Positions 1-7,010 are shown, counted from the stretch's first letter. The stretch is 7,010 nt of DNA from Sphingomonadales bacterium (GCA_013298745.1 JAAFIT010000129.1:1-7010), one strand, 5' to 3'. Notes: generated by a model not told the origin, from the sequence alone. Numbers and translations: made by a program.

Positions 1-2580
1 GCCCCGGTGGAAACTCCGCCGCCGGCACCTGTTGCCGCGCCAACGCCCGCGCACGCTGCGCCGGTCGCCCGCGCGCCTGAACCGGCGCCGGTTGCACCGC
101 CGGTAGCGCCCGTCGCTGCGCCTGTCGTCGAAGCACCGCTGCCGCCGGCCGAACCGGCACGGCCGCTGCCGCCGCCGGTGATGTTCCGCCCGGTCGAACG
201 CGCCCCGGCACCCAAACCCCCCGAGCCCAAGGTCGAAGCCAAGGTGGAAGCCCCGGCTCCGGTGGAAGCGCCCGCGGCGGCTCCGGTTGCCGCAACCCCG
301 CCGCCGGCCGCCAAGCCCGCCGCGCCAGCGCGTGGTGCCGCCCGTCCCGCTGCACCGGCGCCGCGTCGTGCGCCGCCGGCTGACAATCTGACGCCGCAGG
401 AGCGGCTGGCACTGATGCTGCGCCAGGCTGAGGAAGACCGGCTGCGCGCTGCCGAGGAAGCCCGCATCCGCGAGGAAGCCGCCAAGGCCGAAGCCGCCGA
501 AGCCGAGCGCCTGCGGTTGGAAGAAAAGCGCCTGCGCGAGGAAGAAATCGCCACGCGTCCCGATCCGGTGGTCGTCGAAACGCCGATGTCGCTGGTCGAA
601 CTCGACGAGGAAGAAGAGCGGCTGCGCGTTCGCGCCTTGCCGGGCCGCAAGCCCGATCTGGCCGCCAAGCCGGCGCGTCTGCGCATGGGCGATGATCGCC
701 GCCAGTCCGGCAAGCTAACCGTCACCCGTGCGCTGGACGCCGATGACAGCACCCGCACCCGTTCGCTCGCCGCGCTGCGCCGGGCGCGGGAAAAGGAGCG
801 TGGCCGTTTGGGTTCACAGGCCAAGCAGGTCCGTGACGTCACCGTGCCCGATCGCATCACCGTGTCCGAACTCGCCAACCGCATGGCGGAGCGCACCAGC
901 AATGTCGTGCGCCTGCTCGCTCGCATGGGCGTGCCGTCGGCGGCGGTCGATGAAATCGATCAGGATACCGCCGAACTGGTGCTCAACGAATTCGGCCACA
1001 ACATCATCCGCGTGTCGGAAAGCGACGTGGAAATCGGCATGGTCGGCGATGCCGATGTCGATGATCATCTGCTGCCGCGGCCGCCGGTCGTCACCATCAT
1101 GGGCCATGTCGATCACGGCAAGACCTCGCTGCTCGATGCGCTGCGCGGCACCAATGTCGTCAAGGGTGAAGCCGGCGGCATTACCCAGCATATCGGTGCC
1201 TATCAGATCGTCACCAAGTCGAAGGACAAGATCACCTTCCTCGACACGCCGGGCCACGAAGCCTTTACGGCGATGCGTGCGCGCGGCGCCGGCATCACCG
1301 ATATCGTTGTGCTGGTGGTGGCGTGGGACGATGGCATCATGCCGCAGACCATCGAAGCCATCCAGCACACCAAGGCTGCTGGCGTGCCGATGATCGTTGC
1401 CATCAACAAGATGGACAAGGCCGGCGCCAATGCGGAAAAGATCCGTACGGCGTTGCTGCAATATGATGTTCAGGTCGAAGCCATGGGCGGCGAAGTTCAG
1501 GATGTCGAAGTGTCGGCAACCCAGAAGACCGGGCTTGAGGAGCTGATCGAGAAGATCCTGCTCCAGGCCGAAATCCTCGAGTTGAAGGCCAACCCCGATC
1601 GCGCCGCCGAAGGCACCGTGATCGAGGCGCGGCTCGACAAGGGCAAGGGGCCGCTCGCCACCGTGCTCGTGCGCCGTGGCACGCTCAAGCGCGGCGACAT
1701 TTTCGTGATGGGCCAGGAATGGGGCAAGGTCCGCGCGCTGGTCGATGACAAGGGCGCGCAGATCAAGGAAGCGCTGCCCTCGATGCCGGTCGAGGTCCTC
1801 GGCCTGACAGGCGTGCCGGCAGCGGGTGACCCGGTCACGGTCGTCGAAACCGAAGCGCGCGCCCGCGAAGTCGCAGACTATCGCGCCGGCCTCGCCAATG
1901 CCAAGCGCATCGAACAGGAACCAGCGAACCTCGAAACGATGTTCAGCGTGCTGCGTGCCGCCAAGGCGCAGACCTATCCGCTGGTCATCAAGGCCGATAC
2001 GCAGGGCTCGGCCGAAGCCATTGCCGGGGCGGTCAACAAGATTTCGACCGATCTCATCAAGGCCAAGGTGCTGGCCGCCGGCGTCGGTGGCATCACCGAA
2101 TCGGATGTGACGCTGGCCAAGGCGAGCGGTGCGCCGATCATCGGCTTCAACGTGCGTGCCAATGCCAAGGCCCGCGAAATCGCCCAGCGCGATGGCGTGG
2201 CGCTGAAGTACTATGACGTCATCTATGACCTGATCGACGAAGTGAAGGCCGCGATGGCCGGCCAGCTCGGTCCCGAAGCGCTCGAAACCGTCGTTGGTCG
2301 CGCGCAGGTTCTGGAAATCTTCCAGGCCGGCAAGACCGGCAAGGCCGCGGGTATTCGCGTCACCGAAGGCTTCATCAAGAAGGCGCTTCGTGCCCGCGTC
2401 ATGCGCGACGATGTCATCATCTATAATGGCTCGATCGCGACGCTGCGGCGCTTCAAGGAGGATGTGGCGGAGGTCAAGTCCGGCTTCGAATGCGGCATCA
2501 CACTGGCGGATTCGTCGGATGTGAAGGCGGGTGACTTCATCGAGACGTTCGAAGTCGAGATGCGCGAGCGGACATTGTAG
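1..2580 (+). CDS. infB: Translation initiation factor IF-2, 5'-truncated by window edge
   Basis: Cytoplasmic GTPase that brings fMet-tRNA to the 30S subunit and promotes subunit joining. The frame is open from base 1 and ends at TAG 2578-2580; at least 859 codons are present and the real start lies upstream. Numbering from the GTG at 7: residues 1-125 are a Pro/Ala/Val-rich low-complexity stretch; about 128-188 is a charged Glu/Arg/Ala coiled-coil-like helix; about 276-342 is the conserved IF2_N module. The G domain follows, with P-loop GHVDHGKT (366-373), DTPGH (413-417), NKMD (467-470) and an SA motif (503-504). Beta-barrel domain II and the C-terminal domains III and IV run to residue 857. 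All GTPase motifs are intact. The GTG at 7 is unlikely to be the true start, because the family normally has a conserved basic N-terminal segment before the low-complexity region. Identification is very secure; only the start is missing. Confidence 0.98.
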   Translation, partial: APVETPPPAPVAAPTPAHAAPVARAPEPAPVAPPVAPVAAPVVEAPLPPAEPARPLPPPVMFRPVERAPAPKPPEPKVEAKVEAPAPVEAPAAAPVAATPPPAAKPAAPARGAARPAAPAPRRAPPADNLTPQERLALMLRQAEEDRLRAAEEARIREEAAKAEAAEAERLRLEEKRLREEEIATRPDPVVVETPMSLVELDEEEERLRVRALPGRKPDLAAKPARLRMGDDRRQSGKLTVTRALDADDSTRTRSLAALRRAREKERGRLGSQAKQVRDVTVPDRITVSELANRMAERTSNVVRLLARMGVPSAAVDEIDQDTAELVLNEFGHNIIRVSESDVEIGMVGDADVDDHLLPRPPVVTIMGHVDHGKTSLLDALRGTNVVKGEAGGITQHIGAYQIVTKSKDKITFLDTPGHEAFTAMRARGAGITDIVVLVVAWDDGIMPQTIEAIQHTKAAGVPMIVAINKMDKAGANAEKIRTALLQYDVQVEAMGGEVQDVEVSATQKTGLEELIEKILLQAEILELKANPDRAAEGTVIEARLDKGKGPLATVLVRRGTLKRGDIFVMGQEWGKVRALVDDKGAQIKEALPSMPVEVLGLTGVPAAGDPVTVVETEARAREVADYRAGLANAKRIEQEPANLETMFSVLRAAKAQTYPLVIKADTQGSAEAIAGAVNKISTDLIKAKVLAAGVGGITESDVTLAKASGAPIIGFNVRANAKAREIAQRDGVALKYYDVIYDLIDEVKAAMAGQLGPEALETVVGRAQVLEIFQAGKTGKAAGIRVTEGFIKKALRARVMRDDVIIYNGSIATLRRFKEDVAEVKSGFECGITLADSSDVKAGDFIETFEVEMRERTL

Positions 2581-2588
2581 CGCCGCGA

Positions 2589-2605
2589 GCGCGCGTGCCG
2601 CGCGC
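2589..2605 (+). other. Perfect GC-only hairpin just after infB
   Basis: Seven-base perfect inverted repeat GCGCGCG (2589-2595) and CGCGCGC (2599-2605) around a TGC loop, starting 8 bases after the infB stop. No T-run follows, so it does not look like a standard intrinsic terminator. It may protect the infB 3' end or pause RNA polymerase; the function is inference. Confidence 0.5.
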
Positions 2606-2632
2606 CGACAGGCGCAAGATCGGCCGGCGGGG

Positions 2633-2653
2633 CGGCGGGGCCTTCCCCCGCCG
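2633..2653 (+). other. GC-rich hairpin in infB-rbfA spacer
   Basis: Eight-base perfect stem CGGCGGGG (2633-2640) and CCCCGCCG (2646-2653) with a five-base loop CCTTC. The following bases (AACCCGTCC) contain no T-tract. It is the second of three hairpins in about 100 bases and could be a transcript-processing or stability element. Confidence 0.5.
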
Positions 2654-2669
2654 AACCCGTCCGACGTCA

Positions 2670-2688
2670 GCATGGGCTTTGCCCATGC
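2670..2688 (+). repeat. Perfect palindromic hairpin, possible REP-like element
   Basis: Eight-base perfect stem GCATGGGC (2670-2677) and GCCCATGC (2681-2688) with a three-base TTT loop. It is followed by CCTTCGACTG. Short palindromes of this kind are often dispersed extragenic repeats in alphaproteobacterial genomes, but only one copy is visible here, so repeat status is a guess. No T-run follows that would suggest termination. Confidence 0.4.
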
Positions 2689-2784
2689 CCTTCGACTGTG
2701 CGTTTGGCTGGTGACTTTGCGTCCGCCACCGCAGCACTGTGGGATGATTTTGTCCATGACTGGTGACGCTCTTGGGTTGAGGCT

Positions 2785-2812
2785 TTGCAACGACAGGGCC
2801 ATCGCTGCTAAA
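2785..2812 (+). promoter_or_regulatory. Weak candidate promoter for rbfA (possibly leaderless)
   Basis: TTGCAA (2785-2790) is followed after 16 bases by GCTAAA (2807-2812), giving a weak -35/-10-like pair. The implied transcription start falls at about 2819-2821, on or next to the rbfA ATG. rbfA has no recognisable Shine-Dalgarno (AACGCGGCAG precedes the ATG), which would fit a leaderless message. Matches to consensus are only partial (4/6 and 3/6), so chance is a real alternative. Confidence 0.2.
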
Positions 2813-2820
2813 CGCGGCAG

Positions 2821-3258
2821 ATGAAATCCACCCCAGACGAAAAGGGCCGGTCGATCCGGCTGCAACGCATCGGCGAACAGGTGCGCCACGCCATCGCCGA
2901 AGTGCTGGCGCGCGGCGAATTGCGTGACGAGCTGCTCCAGCGCACCATTGTTTCGGTGAGCGAGGTGCGCGTCACCGCGGATTTGCGGCATGCGACGGTG
3001 TTCGTGAAGGCGCTGGGCGGCGGTGATGACCAGGCGGTGGTCAAGGCGCTCGCCAGCCATGCGCGTTATCTGCGCGGCGAAGTCGCGCGCAGCATGGCGA
3101 CGAAATACACGCCGGACCTGCGGTTCCGCGCAGATGAAAGCTATGACGCCGGCGCGCGCATCGATGCCATCCTGCGTCGCCCGACAATCGCACGCGACCT
3201 TGAACCCGAAGTGCGGCTGCCCAAGCTGTCGGACTATGACGACGCCGATGAAGACTGA
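2821..3258 (+). CDS. rbfA: Ribosome-binding factor A (30S maturation)
   Basis: A 145-residue protein, close to the family's usual 120-150. RbfA binds the immature 30S subunit near the 5' end of 16S rRNA and helps late maturation; it is a single KH-like-domain protein. The N-terminal part (residues 11-30) matches the typical amphipathic helix with RLQRIGEQVRHAIAEVL. The core strand VTADLRHATVFVKAL (51-65) matches the conserved 'D...A.V.v' region, and YLRGEVARSM (83-92) and PDLRFRADES (98-107) are the family's later helix and strand. The acidic tail DYDDADED (138-145) is typical. The KH-like AxG kink seen in E. coli appears as HAR (80-82) here. Start ATG 2821 gives the expected N-terminus, but no clear ribosome binding site precedes it. 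It lies 240 bases after infB and overlaps the next gene by 11 bases. Confidence 0.95.
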   Translation: MKSTPDEKGRSIRLQRIGEQVRHAIAEVLARGELRDELLQRTIVSVSEVRVTADLRHATVFVKALGGGDDQAVVKALASHARYLRGEVARSMATKYTPDLRFRADESYDAGARIDAILRRPTIARDLEPEVRLPKLSDYDDADED

Positions 3259-3805
3259 ACTTTGTGTGCCGTTGGCGAACGCTCGTGTTCGCCTGGAACC
3301 GTTGGCCGAGACGCACCGCGAAGGCCTGCGCGCCGCCTGCGCCGCCGACACCGAGATCTGGCCGGTCTATTCGACCAATCTGACCGGTGTCGATTTCGAT
3401 CCGCAGTTCGATGGCAAGCTGGACGGAAGCGGCGGGCAATTTGCCTATGCCGTCATCGAAGGCGGCGAGGTCGTCGGCTGCACCAGCTGGTACGGAATCG
3501 AGCCCGGCAACAAGGCTGTCGCCATTGGCTATACCTATATCGCGCCGCGCGTGCGCGGTGGTGATTTCAATTTTGCCATGAAGGGCCTGATGATCGGCCA
3601 TGCCTGGCGGGTCGGCTTCCATCGCATCCATTTCGATGTCGATGTCCGCAACGGCCGGTCGCAGGCGGCGGTGATGAAGCTCGGCTGCCAGCGCGAAGGC
3701 GTGCTCCGCCACAACAAGATCACCTGGACCGGCTATCTGCGCGACACCGCGATCTTCTCGTTGCTGCCCGGCGAGGAATCCGACGCTCTGAAGCCCTGGC
3801 TGTGA
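3248..3805 (+). CDS. GNAT-family acetyltransferase, RimJ/RimL-like
   Basis: A 185-residue predicted N-acetyltransferase that would move acetyl from acetyl-CoA to an amine, either a protein N-terminus or a small molecule. The N-terminal PLANARVRLEPL (residues 8-19) is the usual first strand of this subgroup. FAYAVIEGGEVVGCTSW forms the central strands. IAPRVRGGDFNFAMKGLM is motif A, with R103-G104-G105 at the acetyl-CoA pyrophosphate loop, in a variant form rather than classical RxxGxG. The C-terminal block NGRSQAAVMKLGCQREGVLR followed by DTAIFSLL is the RimJ/RimL-type signature. ATG 3248 overlaps the rbfA end (stop 3256-3258), suggesting translational coupling; an in-frame ATG at 3236 (four residues longer) is possible, and neither has a clear Shine-Dalgarno. 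The truB ATG follows 23 bases after the stop. Substrate is unknown, and calling it a ribosomal-protein acetyltransferase from context would be inference only. Confidence 0.88.
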   Translation: MKTELCVPLANARVRLEPLAETHREGLRAACAADTEIWPVYSTNLTGVDFDPQFDGKLDGSGGQFAYAVIEGGEVVGCTSWYGIEPGNKAVAIGYTYIAPRVRGGDFNFAMKGLMIGHAWRVGFHRIHFDVDVRNGRSQAAVMKLGCQREGVLRHNKITWTGYLRDTAIFSLLPGEESDALKPWL

Positions 3806-3817
3806 GCCGCAAGGCTC

Positions 3818-3821
3818 AGGA
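3818..3821 (+). promoter_or_regulatory. Ribosome binding site supporting truB start
   Basis: AGGA lies 7 bases before ATG 3829. The upstream in-frame GTG at 3802, which overlaps the acetyltransferase stop, has no such site. This favours the ATG as the truB start. Confidence 0.5.
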
Positions 3822-3828
3822 CGAAAAT

Positions 3829-4716
3829 ATGAGCCTCAACGGCTGGTTGATCCTCGACAAGCCGCTCGGCCTGTCGAGTGCGCAAGGCGTCGCGGCGGTG
3901 AAGCGTATCCTGCGAGGGTTGGGCGTGCGGCCGGATCGCATCGGCCATGGCGGCACGCTCGACCCATTGGCTACCGGCGTGCTGCCGATCGCCATCGGCG
4001 AGGCGACCAAGCTCGCCGGCCGGATGCTTGATGCCATCAAGGGCTATGATTTTACCGTCAAATGGGGCGAGGCGACGGCGACCGAGGATGCCGAAGGCGA
4101 GGTGATCGCGACGTCCGATGTGCGCCCCGATGCTACCGCCATCGCAGCCGTGCTGTCGCGCTTTACCGGCCCGATCCAACAGGTGCCGCCGGCCTATTCG
4201 GCCCTGAAGGTCGATGGCCAGCGGGCTTATGCGCTGGCGCGCGCCGGGGCGTTGGTGGAACTCGCCACCCGTCATGTCACCATCCATTCGCTGACGCTGG
4301 TCGATTCGGATGCCGATAGCGCGACGTTCAGCGCTAGCGTCTCGAAAGGCACTTATATTCGCAGCCTGGCGCGCGATATTGCGCTGGCGCTGGGCACCGT
4401 CGGCCATGTGACGATGCTGCGGCGGACCAAGGCCGGACCGTTCACCCTTGAACAGGCGATATCGCTGGACAAATTCGAGTCTTTGGTGCAGGAGCGCGCG
4501 CTTGAACAGGTCATCCTGCCACTGATGGCGGGGCTGGACGACATCCCGGCTCTCGCCATTGATCCCGACGAAGCGGCGGCACTCCGACAGGGGCGCAGGC
4601 TTTTCGGGCACCCTGCCAAACCCGGCACCTATCTCGCCTGCCTCGGCTCTGTTCCCGTGGCGCTGGTCGAGATCGACCCAGAAGCGGTCCGGGTTCTGCG
4701 CGGGTTCAATCTCTAG
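3829..4716 (+). CDS. truB: tRNA pseudouridine(55) synthase
   Basis: A 295-residue enzyme converting U55 to pseudouridine in the T-arm of elongator tRNAs. The N-terminus [17 protein letters not shown] is the classic TruB opening. [19 protein letters not shown] carries the catalytic Asp, D45 (E. coli D48), encoded at 3961-3963. GYDF places the conserved active-site Tyr at Y73. [17 protein letters not shown] and [11 protein letters not shown] (Y176, R178) are the remaining core motifs. The last ~70 residues form the smaller C-terminal domain, ending in [11 protein letters not shown]. All key residues are present, so it should be active. ATG 3829 is preferred over GTG 3802 because it matches the usual family start and has AGGA 7 bases upstream. 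It follows the acetyltransferase by 23 bases and precedes rpsO by 28 bases, consistent with co-transcription. Confidence 0.97.
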   Translation: MSLNGWLILDKPLGLSSAQGVAAVKRILRGLGVRPDRIGHGGTLDPLATGVLPIAIGEATKLAGRMLDAIKGYDFTVKWGEATATEDAEGEVIATSDVRPDATAIAAVLSRFTGPIQQVPPAYSALKVDGQRAYALARAGALVELATRHVTIHSLTLVDSDADSATFSASVSKGTYIRSLARDIALALGTVGHVTMLRRTKAGPFTLEQAISLDKFESLVQERALEQVILPLMAGLDDIPALAIDPDEAAALRQGRRLFGHPAKPGTYLACLGSVPVALVEIDPEAVRVLRGFNL

Positions 4717-4726
4717 CCTTCGGGCT
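4715..4726 (+). promoter_or_regulatory. UUCG-tetraloop hairpin in the rpsO leader
   Basis: AGCC (4715-4718), loop TTCG (4719-4722), GGCT (4723-4726): a four-base stem closed by C-G around UUCG, an unusually stable RNA tetraloop. It overlaps the last two bases of the truB stop and ends 6 bases before the rpsO Shine-Dalgarno. A competing pairing of TCGGG (4720-4724) with TCCGA (4741-4745, one G-U) would reach the first base of the rpsO ATG. Ribosomal protein S15 represses its own mRNA through leader structures in several bacteria, so this is a candidate element; the stem is short and the role is inference. Confidence 0.4.
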
Positions 4727-4732
4727 TCAATC

Positions 4733-4738
4733 AAGGAG
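4733..4738 (+). promoter_or_regulatory. Strong Shine-Dalgarno of rpsO
   Basis: AAGGAG lies 6 bases upstream of ATG 4745. It is the best ribosome binding site in the window and fixes the rpsO start, fitting a highly expressed ribosomal protein. Confidence 0.9.
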
Positions 4739-4744
4739 TATCCG

Positions 4745-5014
4745 ATGTCGATTACCGCAGAACGCAAGGCCGACGTCATCAAGGGCAATGCCCGCGCCGC
4801 CAACGACACGGGTTCGCCCGAAGTCCAGGTTGCCATCCTTTCGGAGCGCATTGCCAACCTGACCGAACATTTCAAGACGCACGCCAAGGACAATCACAGC
4901 CGTCGCGGCTTGCTCGTCCTCGTCAACAAGCGTCGCTCGCTGCTCGATTATCTCAAGAAGACCGATCAGGCGCGTTATACCGATCTCATCACCAAGCTGG
5001 GCTTGCGCAAGTAA
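4745..5014 (+). CDS. rpsO: 30S ribosomal protein S15
   Basis: 89 residues, exactly the length of E. coli S15. S15 is a primary binder of the central domain of 16S rRNA and contributes to an intersubunit bridge. The four-helix protein is fully recognisable. The [13 protein letters not shown] segment carries T22, G23 and Q28, which contact the rRNA three-way junction. [16 protein letters not shown] (from H42, with D49 and S52) is the second conserved rRNA-binding block. [24 protein letters not shown] is the typical C-terminus. ATG 4745 has AAGGAG at ideal spacing and gives the canonical N-terminus; longer in-frame upstream extensions run into truB and are spurious. It sits 28 bases after truB and 148 bases before pnp, with a terminator-like hairpin following. 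Confidence 0.98.
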   Translation: MSITAERKADVIKGNARAANDTGSPEVQVAILSERIANLTEHFKTHAKDNHSRRGLLVLVNKRRSLLDYLKKTDQARYTDLITKLGLRK

Positions 5015-5028
5015 CCCAGCCAACGACC

Positions 5029-5058
5029 CGAACGGCCCCACTGCGGGGCCGTTCGTTT
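5029..5058 (+). terminator. Intrinsic terminator after rpsO
   Basis: An 11-base perfect stem: C5029 plus GAACGGCCCC (5030-5039) pairs with GGGGCCGTTC (5045-5054) plus G5055. The loop is ACTGC and TTT (5056-5058) follows, then AT. It lies 15 bases after the rpsO stop. The short T-run suggests incomplete termination, allowing part of the transcripts to continue into pnp. An attenuating terminator between rpsO and pnp is also known in E. coli. Confidence 0.82.
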
Positions 5059-5090
5059 ATCCGGGCTCGGCGATGGTCGCCGCGTCCGGG

Positions 5091-5145
5091 CCGCCGCGAA
5101 TGGCGGAACTGCAGGCAAGCCTTCCGGCAATAGGGCCGGGGAGCT
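5091..5145 (+). promoter_or_regulatory. Structured pnp leader (two hairpins)
   Basis: Hairpin 1 pairs CCGCC (5091-5095) with GGCGG (5102-5106) around a six-base loop. Hairpin 2 spans 5118-5145: AGC pairs with GCT at the base, there is one C-A mismatch, then TT-GG wobbles and CCGGC (5124-5128) pairs with GCCGG (5135-5139), with loop AATAGG. It ends 17 bases before the pnp ATG. In E. coli, PNPase represses itself after RNase III cuts a leader stem. A similar role here is inference, and the stem is much shorter than that of E. coli. I see no convincing promoter in 5059-5162. Confidence 0.4.
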
Positions 5146-5162
5146 GATACGAAAGACGCAAT

Positions 5163-7010
5163 ATGTTCACGATCCACAAACAGGACATCGAATGGGGCGG
5201 CCGCACGCTGACCCTTGAAACCGGCCGCATCGCCCGTCAGGCCGATGGCGCCGTGCTCGCCACCTATGGCGAAACCGTCGTTCTCTGCGCCGTCACGGCC
5301 GCCAAGAGCGTCAAGGAAGGCCAGGATTTCTTCCCGCTGACCGTCCATTATCAGGAAAAATATTCCGCCGCCGGCCGCATTCCGGGTGGCTTCTTCAAGC
5401 GCGAACGCGGCGCCACCGAGCACGAGACGCTGACCAGCCGCCTCATCGATCGCCCGCTGCGCCCGCTGTTCCCCGAAGGTTTCTACAACGAAATCAACGT
5501 CATCTGCCAGGTGCTGAGCTATGACGGCGAAAACGAAGCCGATATGGTTGCCATGGTGGCCGCTTCGGCTGCGCTGACGATTTCAGGCGTTCCCTTCATG
5601 GGCCCGATCGCTTCGGCGCGCGTCAGCTACAATGATGGCGAGTATATCCTCAACCCGACCAAGGCCCAGGTTGCCGAAGGTCGTCTCGATCTTGTCGTCG
5701 CCGGCACCTATGACGCTGTCATGATGGTCGAATCCGAAGCCAAGGAGCTTTCGGAAGACGAAATGCTCGGCGCCGTGATGTTTGCCCACCGCGGCATCCA
5801 GCCGGTGATCAAGGGCATCATCGCCCTTGCCGAAAAGGCCGCCAAGGACCCGTGGGAACTCAACATCCCCGACAACACCGAAATGCTGGCTCAGATCAAG
5901 AAGGCCGTCGGCAAGGATGTCACCGCTGCCTACAAGCTGACCAAGAAGTCGGACCGCCAGCAGGCGCTCGCCGATGCCAAGGCCAAGATGAAGCCGCTGT
6001 TTGCCGATGCCGACAGCGCCACCCAGCAAAAGGCCGGCAAGCTGTTCAAGAAGCTGGAAGGCGATATCGTTCGCGGCGCCATCCTGAAGGACGGCAGCCG
6101 TATCGATGGCCGTGACACCAAGACGGTCCGCCAGATCGAAGCCATGGTCGGTTTCCTGCCGCGCACCCATGGTTCGGCGCTGTTCACCCGCGGCGAAACC
6201 CAGGCGATCGTCACGACGACGTTGGGCACCTCCGACGCCGAACAGATGATCGATGGGCTCGATGGCCTGAAGTACGAACGCTTCATGCTGCACTACAACT
6301 TCCCCCCCTATTCGGTGGGTGAAGTCGGTCGCTTCGGCGCGCCGGGTCGCCGCGAAATCGGCCATGGCAAGCTGGCGTGGCGCGCTGTCCACCCGATGCT
6401 GCCGACGAAGGAAGCGTTCCCCTATACGATCCGCGTTCTGTCGGACATCACCGAATCGAACGGTTCGTCGTCGATGGCCACCGTTTGCGGCGCCTCGCTG
6501 GCGATGATGGATGCGGGCGTGCCGCTCACCCGTCCGGTCGCCGGCATCGCCATGGGCCTGATCCTCGAAGGCAAGGATTTCGCCGTCCTCTCCGACATTC
6601 TGGGTGATGAAGATCACCTGGGTGACATGGACTTCAAGGTCGCCGGCACGTCGGAAGGCGTTACCGCGCTGCAGATGGACATCAAGATCGCCGGGATTAC
6701 CGAAGAGATCATGAAGGTCGCGCTCGATCAGGCCAAGGCCGGTCGTCAGCACATCCTCGGCGAAATGGCCAAGGCGCTCGACAGCACCCGCACCGAAATG
6801 TCGGCCCATGCGCCGCGCATCGAAACCATGCAGGTGCCCAAGGACAAGATCCGCGATGTCATCGGCACCGGCGGCAAGGTCATCCGCGAAATCGTCGCGA
6901 CGACCGGCGCCAAGGTCGACATCGAGGACGATGGTACCGTCAAGATCGCGTCGTCGGACCCGGAAAAGATCGCCGCGGCCCGCAAGTGGATCGAAGGCAT
7001 CACCATGGAA
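5163..7010 (+). CDS. pnp: Polynucleotide phosphorylase, 3'-truncated by window edge
   Basis: 616 codons of a protein usually about 700-770 residues. PNPase is a trimeric 3'-5' phosphorolytic exoribonuclease, central to mRNA decay and often degradosome-associated. The first RNase PH domain (about 10-210) contains FFKRE (77-81), the RNA-contacting loop that is FFRR in E. coli, and [16 protein letters not shown] helical linker (about 240-320) follows. The second PH domain (about 325-550) contains [14 protein letters not shown] and the catalytic block [15 protein letters not shown], giving D484, D490 and K492 as counterparts of E. coli D486, D492 and K494. The KH domain starts at about 555 with [11 protein letters not shown] (GxxG loop at 568-571). 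The frame is open to the last base; the rest of KH and the S1 domain lie beyond the edge. ATG 5163 gives the expected N-terminus [16 protein letters not shown]. The ribosome binding site is weak (GAAAG at 5151-5155; GGGGAG at 5138-5143 is too distant and lies in a hairpin). Confidence 0.97.
   Translation, partial: MFTIHKQDIEWGGRTLTLETGRIARQADGAVLATYGETVVLCAVTAAKSVKEGQDFFPLTVHYQEKYSAAGRIPGGFFKRERGATEHETLTSRLIDRPLRPLFPEGFYNEINVICQVLSYDGENEADMVAMVAASAALTISGVPFMGPIASARVSYNDGEYILNPTKAQVAEGRLDLVVAGTYDAVMMVESEAKELSEDEMLGAVMFAHRGIQPVIKGIIALAEKAAKDPWELNIPDNTEMLAQIKKAVGKDVTAAYKLTKKSDRQQALADAKAKMKPLFADADSATQQKAGKLFKKLEGDIVRGAILKDGSRIDGRDTKTVRQIEAMVGFLPRTHGSALFTRGETQAIVTTTLGTSDAEQMIDGLDGLKYERFMLHYNFPPYSVGEVGRFGAPGRREIGHGKLAWRAVHPMLPTKEAFPYTIRVLSDITESNGSSSMATVCGASLAMMDAGVPLTRPVAGIAMGLILEGKDFAVLSDILGDEDHLGDMDFKVAGTSEGVTALQMDIKIAGITEEIMKVALDQAKAGRQHILGEMAKALDSTRTEMSAHAPRIETMQVPKDKIRDVIGTGGKVIREIVATTGAKVDIEDDGTVKIASSDPEKIAAARKWIEGITME

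Noticed and set aside
7..9. GTG at 7 as the true start of infB
   Set aside because: It lies in the middle of the Pro/Ala-rich segment and the frame is open to base 1. The usual conserved N-terminus of IF-2 is missing and should be upstream.
2531..2824. Possible small + strand gene (97 codons) bridging infB and rbfA
   Set aside because: It begins inside infB in another frame, crosses three hairpins and has no family resemblance or ribosome binding site.
814..3351. A very long open frame (845 codons) on the minus strand, antisense to infB, the spacer, rbfA and the start of the acetyltransferase
   Set aside because: Its translation is rich in His, Asp, Arg and Gly without domains, as expected for the complement of GC-rich, codon-biased genes. 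The sense strand carries well-identified conserved proteins across almost the whole length.
3802..3804. GTG at 3802 (overlapping the acetyltransferase stop) as the truB start
   Set aside because: It has no Shine-Dalgarno and would add nine unconserved residues. ATG 3829 has AGGA upstream and gives the standard TruB N-terminus.
3248..3805. The GNAT gene as a toxin of a toxin-antitoxin pair
   Set aside because: There is no adjacent small DNA-binding antitoxin gene; it is coupled to rbfA, and its sequence resembles the RimJ/RimL-type group rather than TacT/AtaT-type toxins.
3733..4893. Minus-strand open frame (386 codons) opposite truB and rpsO
   Set aside because: Compositional shadow of two clearly coding + strand genes, with no domain features.
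5583..6809. Long minus-strand open frame (408 codons) opposite pnp
   Set aside because: No recognisable motif. It mirrors the codon structure of pnp, which has all its catalytic motifs on the + strand.
1..7010. A novel defence, mobile or biosynthetic system
   Set aside because: All coding space is accounted for by conserved translation and RNA-metabolism genes plus one acetyltransferase. There are no integrases, transposases, CRISPR repeats, tRNA-flanked junctions or obvious compositional breaks.

Overview
The window is a high-GC bacterial chromosomal segment read entirely on the + strand. It covers the translation and RNA-metabolism operon infB - rbfA - (acetyltransferase) - truB - rpsO - pnp. 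Gene order, IF-2 with a long Pro/Ala-rich N-terminal extension, strong G/C third-position bias and the flavour of the proteins point to an alphaproteobacterium, probably Sphingomonadales. That placement is an inference from memory of the families, not from a search.

Layout. 1-2580: infB (translation initiation factor IF-2), entering from the left edge without its true start. 2581-2820: a 240-base spacer with three strong perfect hairpins in its first half and a weak promoter-like arrangement next to rbfA. 2821-3258: rbfA (30S maturation factor). 3248-3805: a RimJ/RimL-type GNAT acetyltransferase whose start overlaps the end of rbfA. 3829-4716: truB (tRNA Psi55 synthase). 4745-5014: rpsO (ribosomal protein S15), with a good Shine-Dalgarno and a small UUCG-capped hairpin over the truB stop codon. 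5029-5058: intrinsic-terminator-like hairpin. 5059-5162: structured pnp leader. 5163-7010: pnp (polynucleotide phosphorylase), running off the right edge inside its KH region.

The genes work together in making and running the translation machinery. IF-2 places initiator tRNA on the 30S subunit, RbfA matures the 30S, TruB modifies the T-arm of tRNAs, S15 is a primary 16S rRNA binder, and PNPase degrades and quality-controls RNA. The acetyltransferase is the only accessory member. Its family acts on protein N-termini or small amines, and its substrate here cannot be read from sequence.

I found no mobile element, CRISPR array, tRNA/rRNA gene or evidence of a novel multi-gene system. The points most worth a second look are regulatory and contextual: the hairpin-rich infB-rbfA spacer, the possible S15 autoregulatory leader, the pnp leader, and the GNAT insertion between rbfA and truB.
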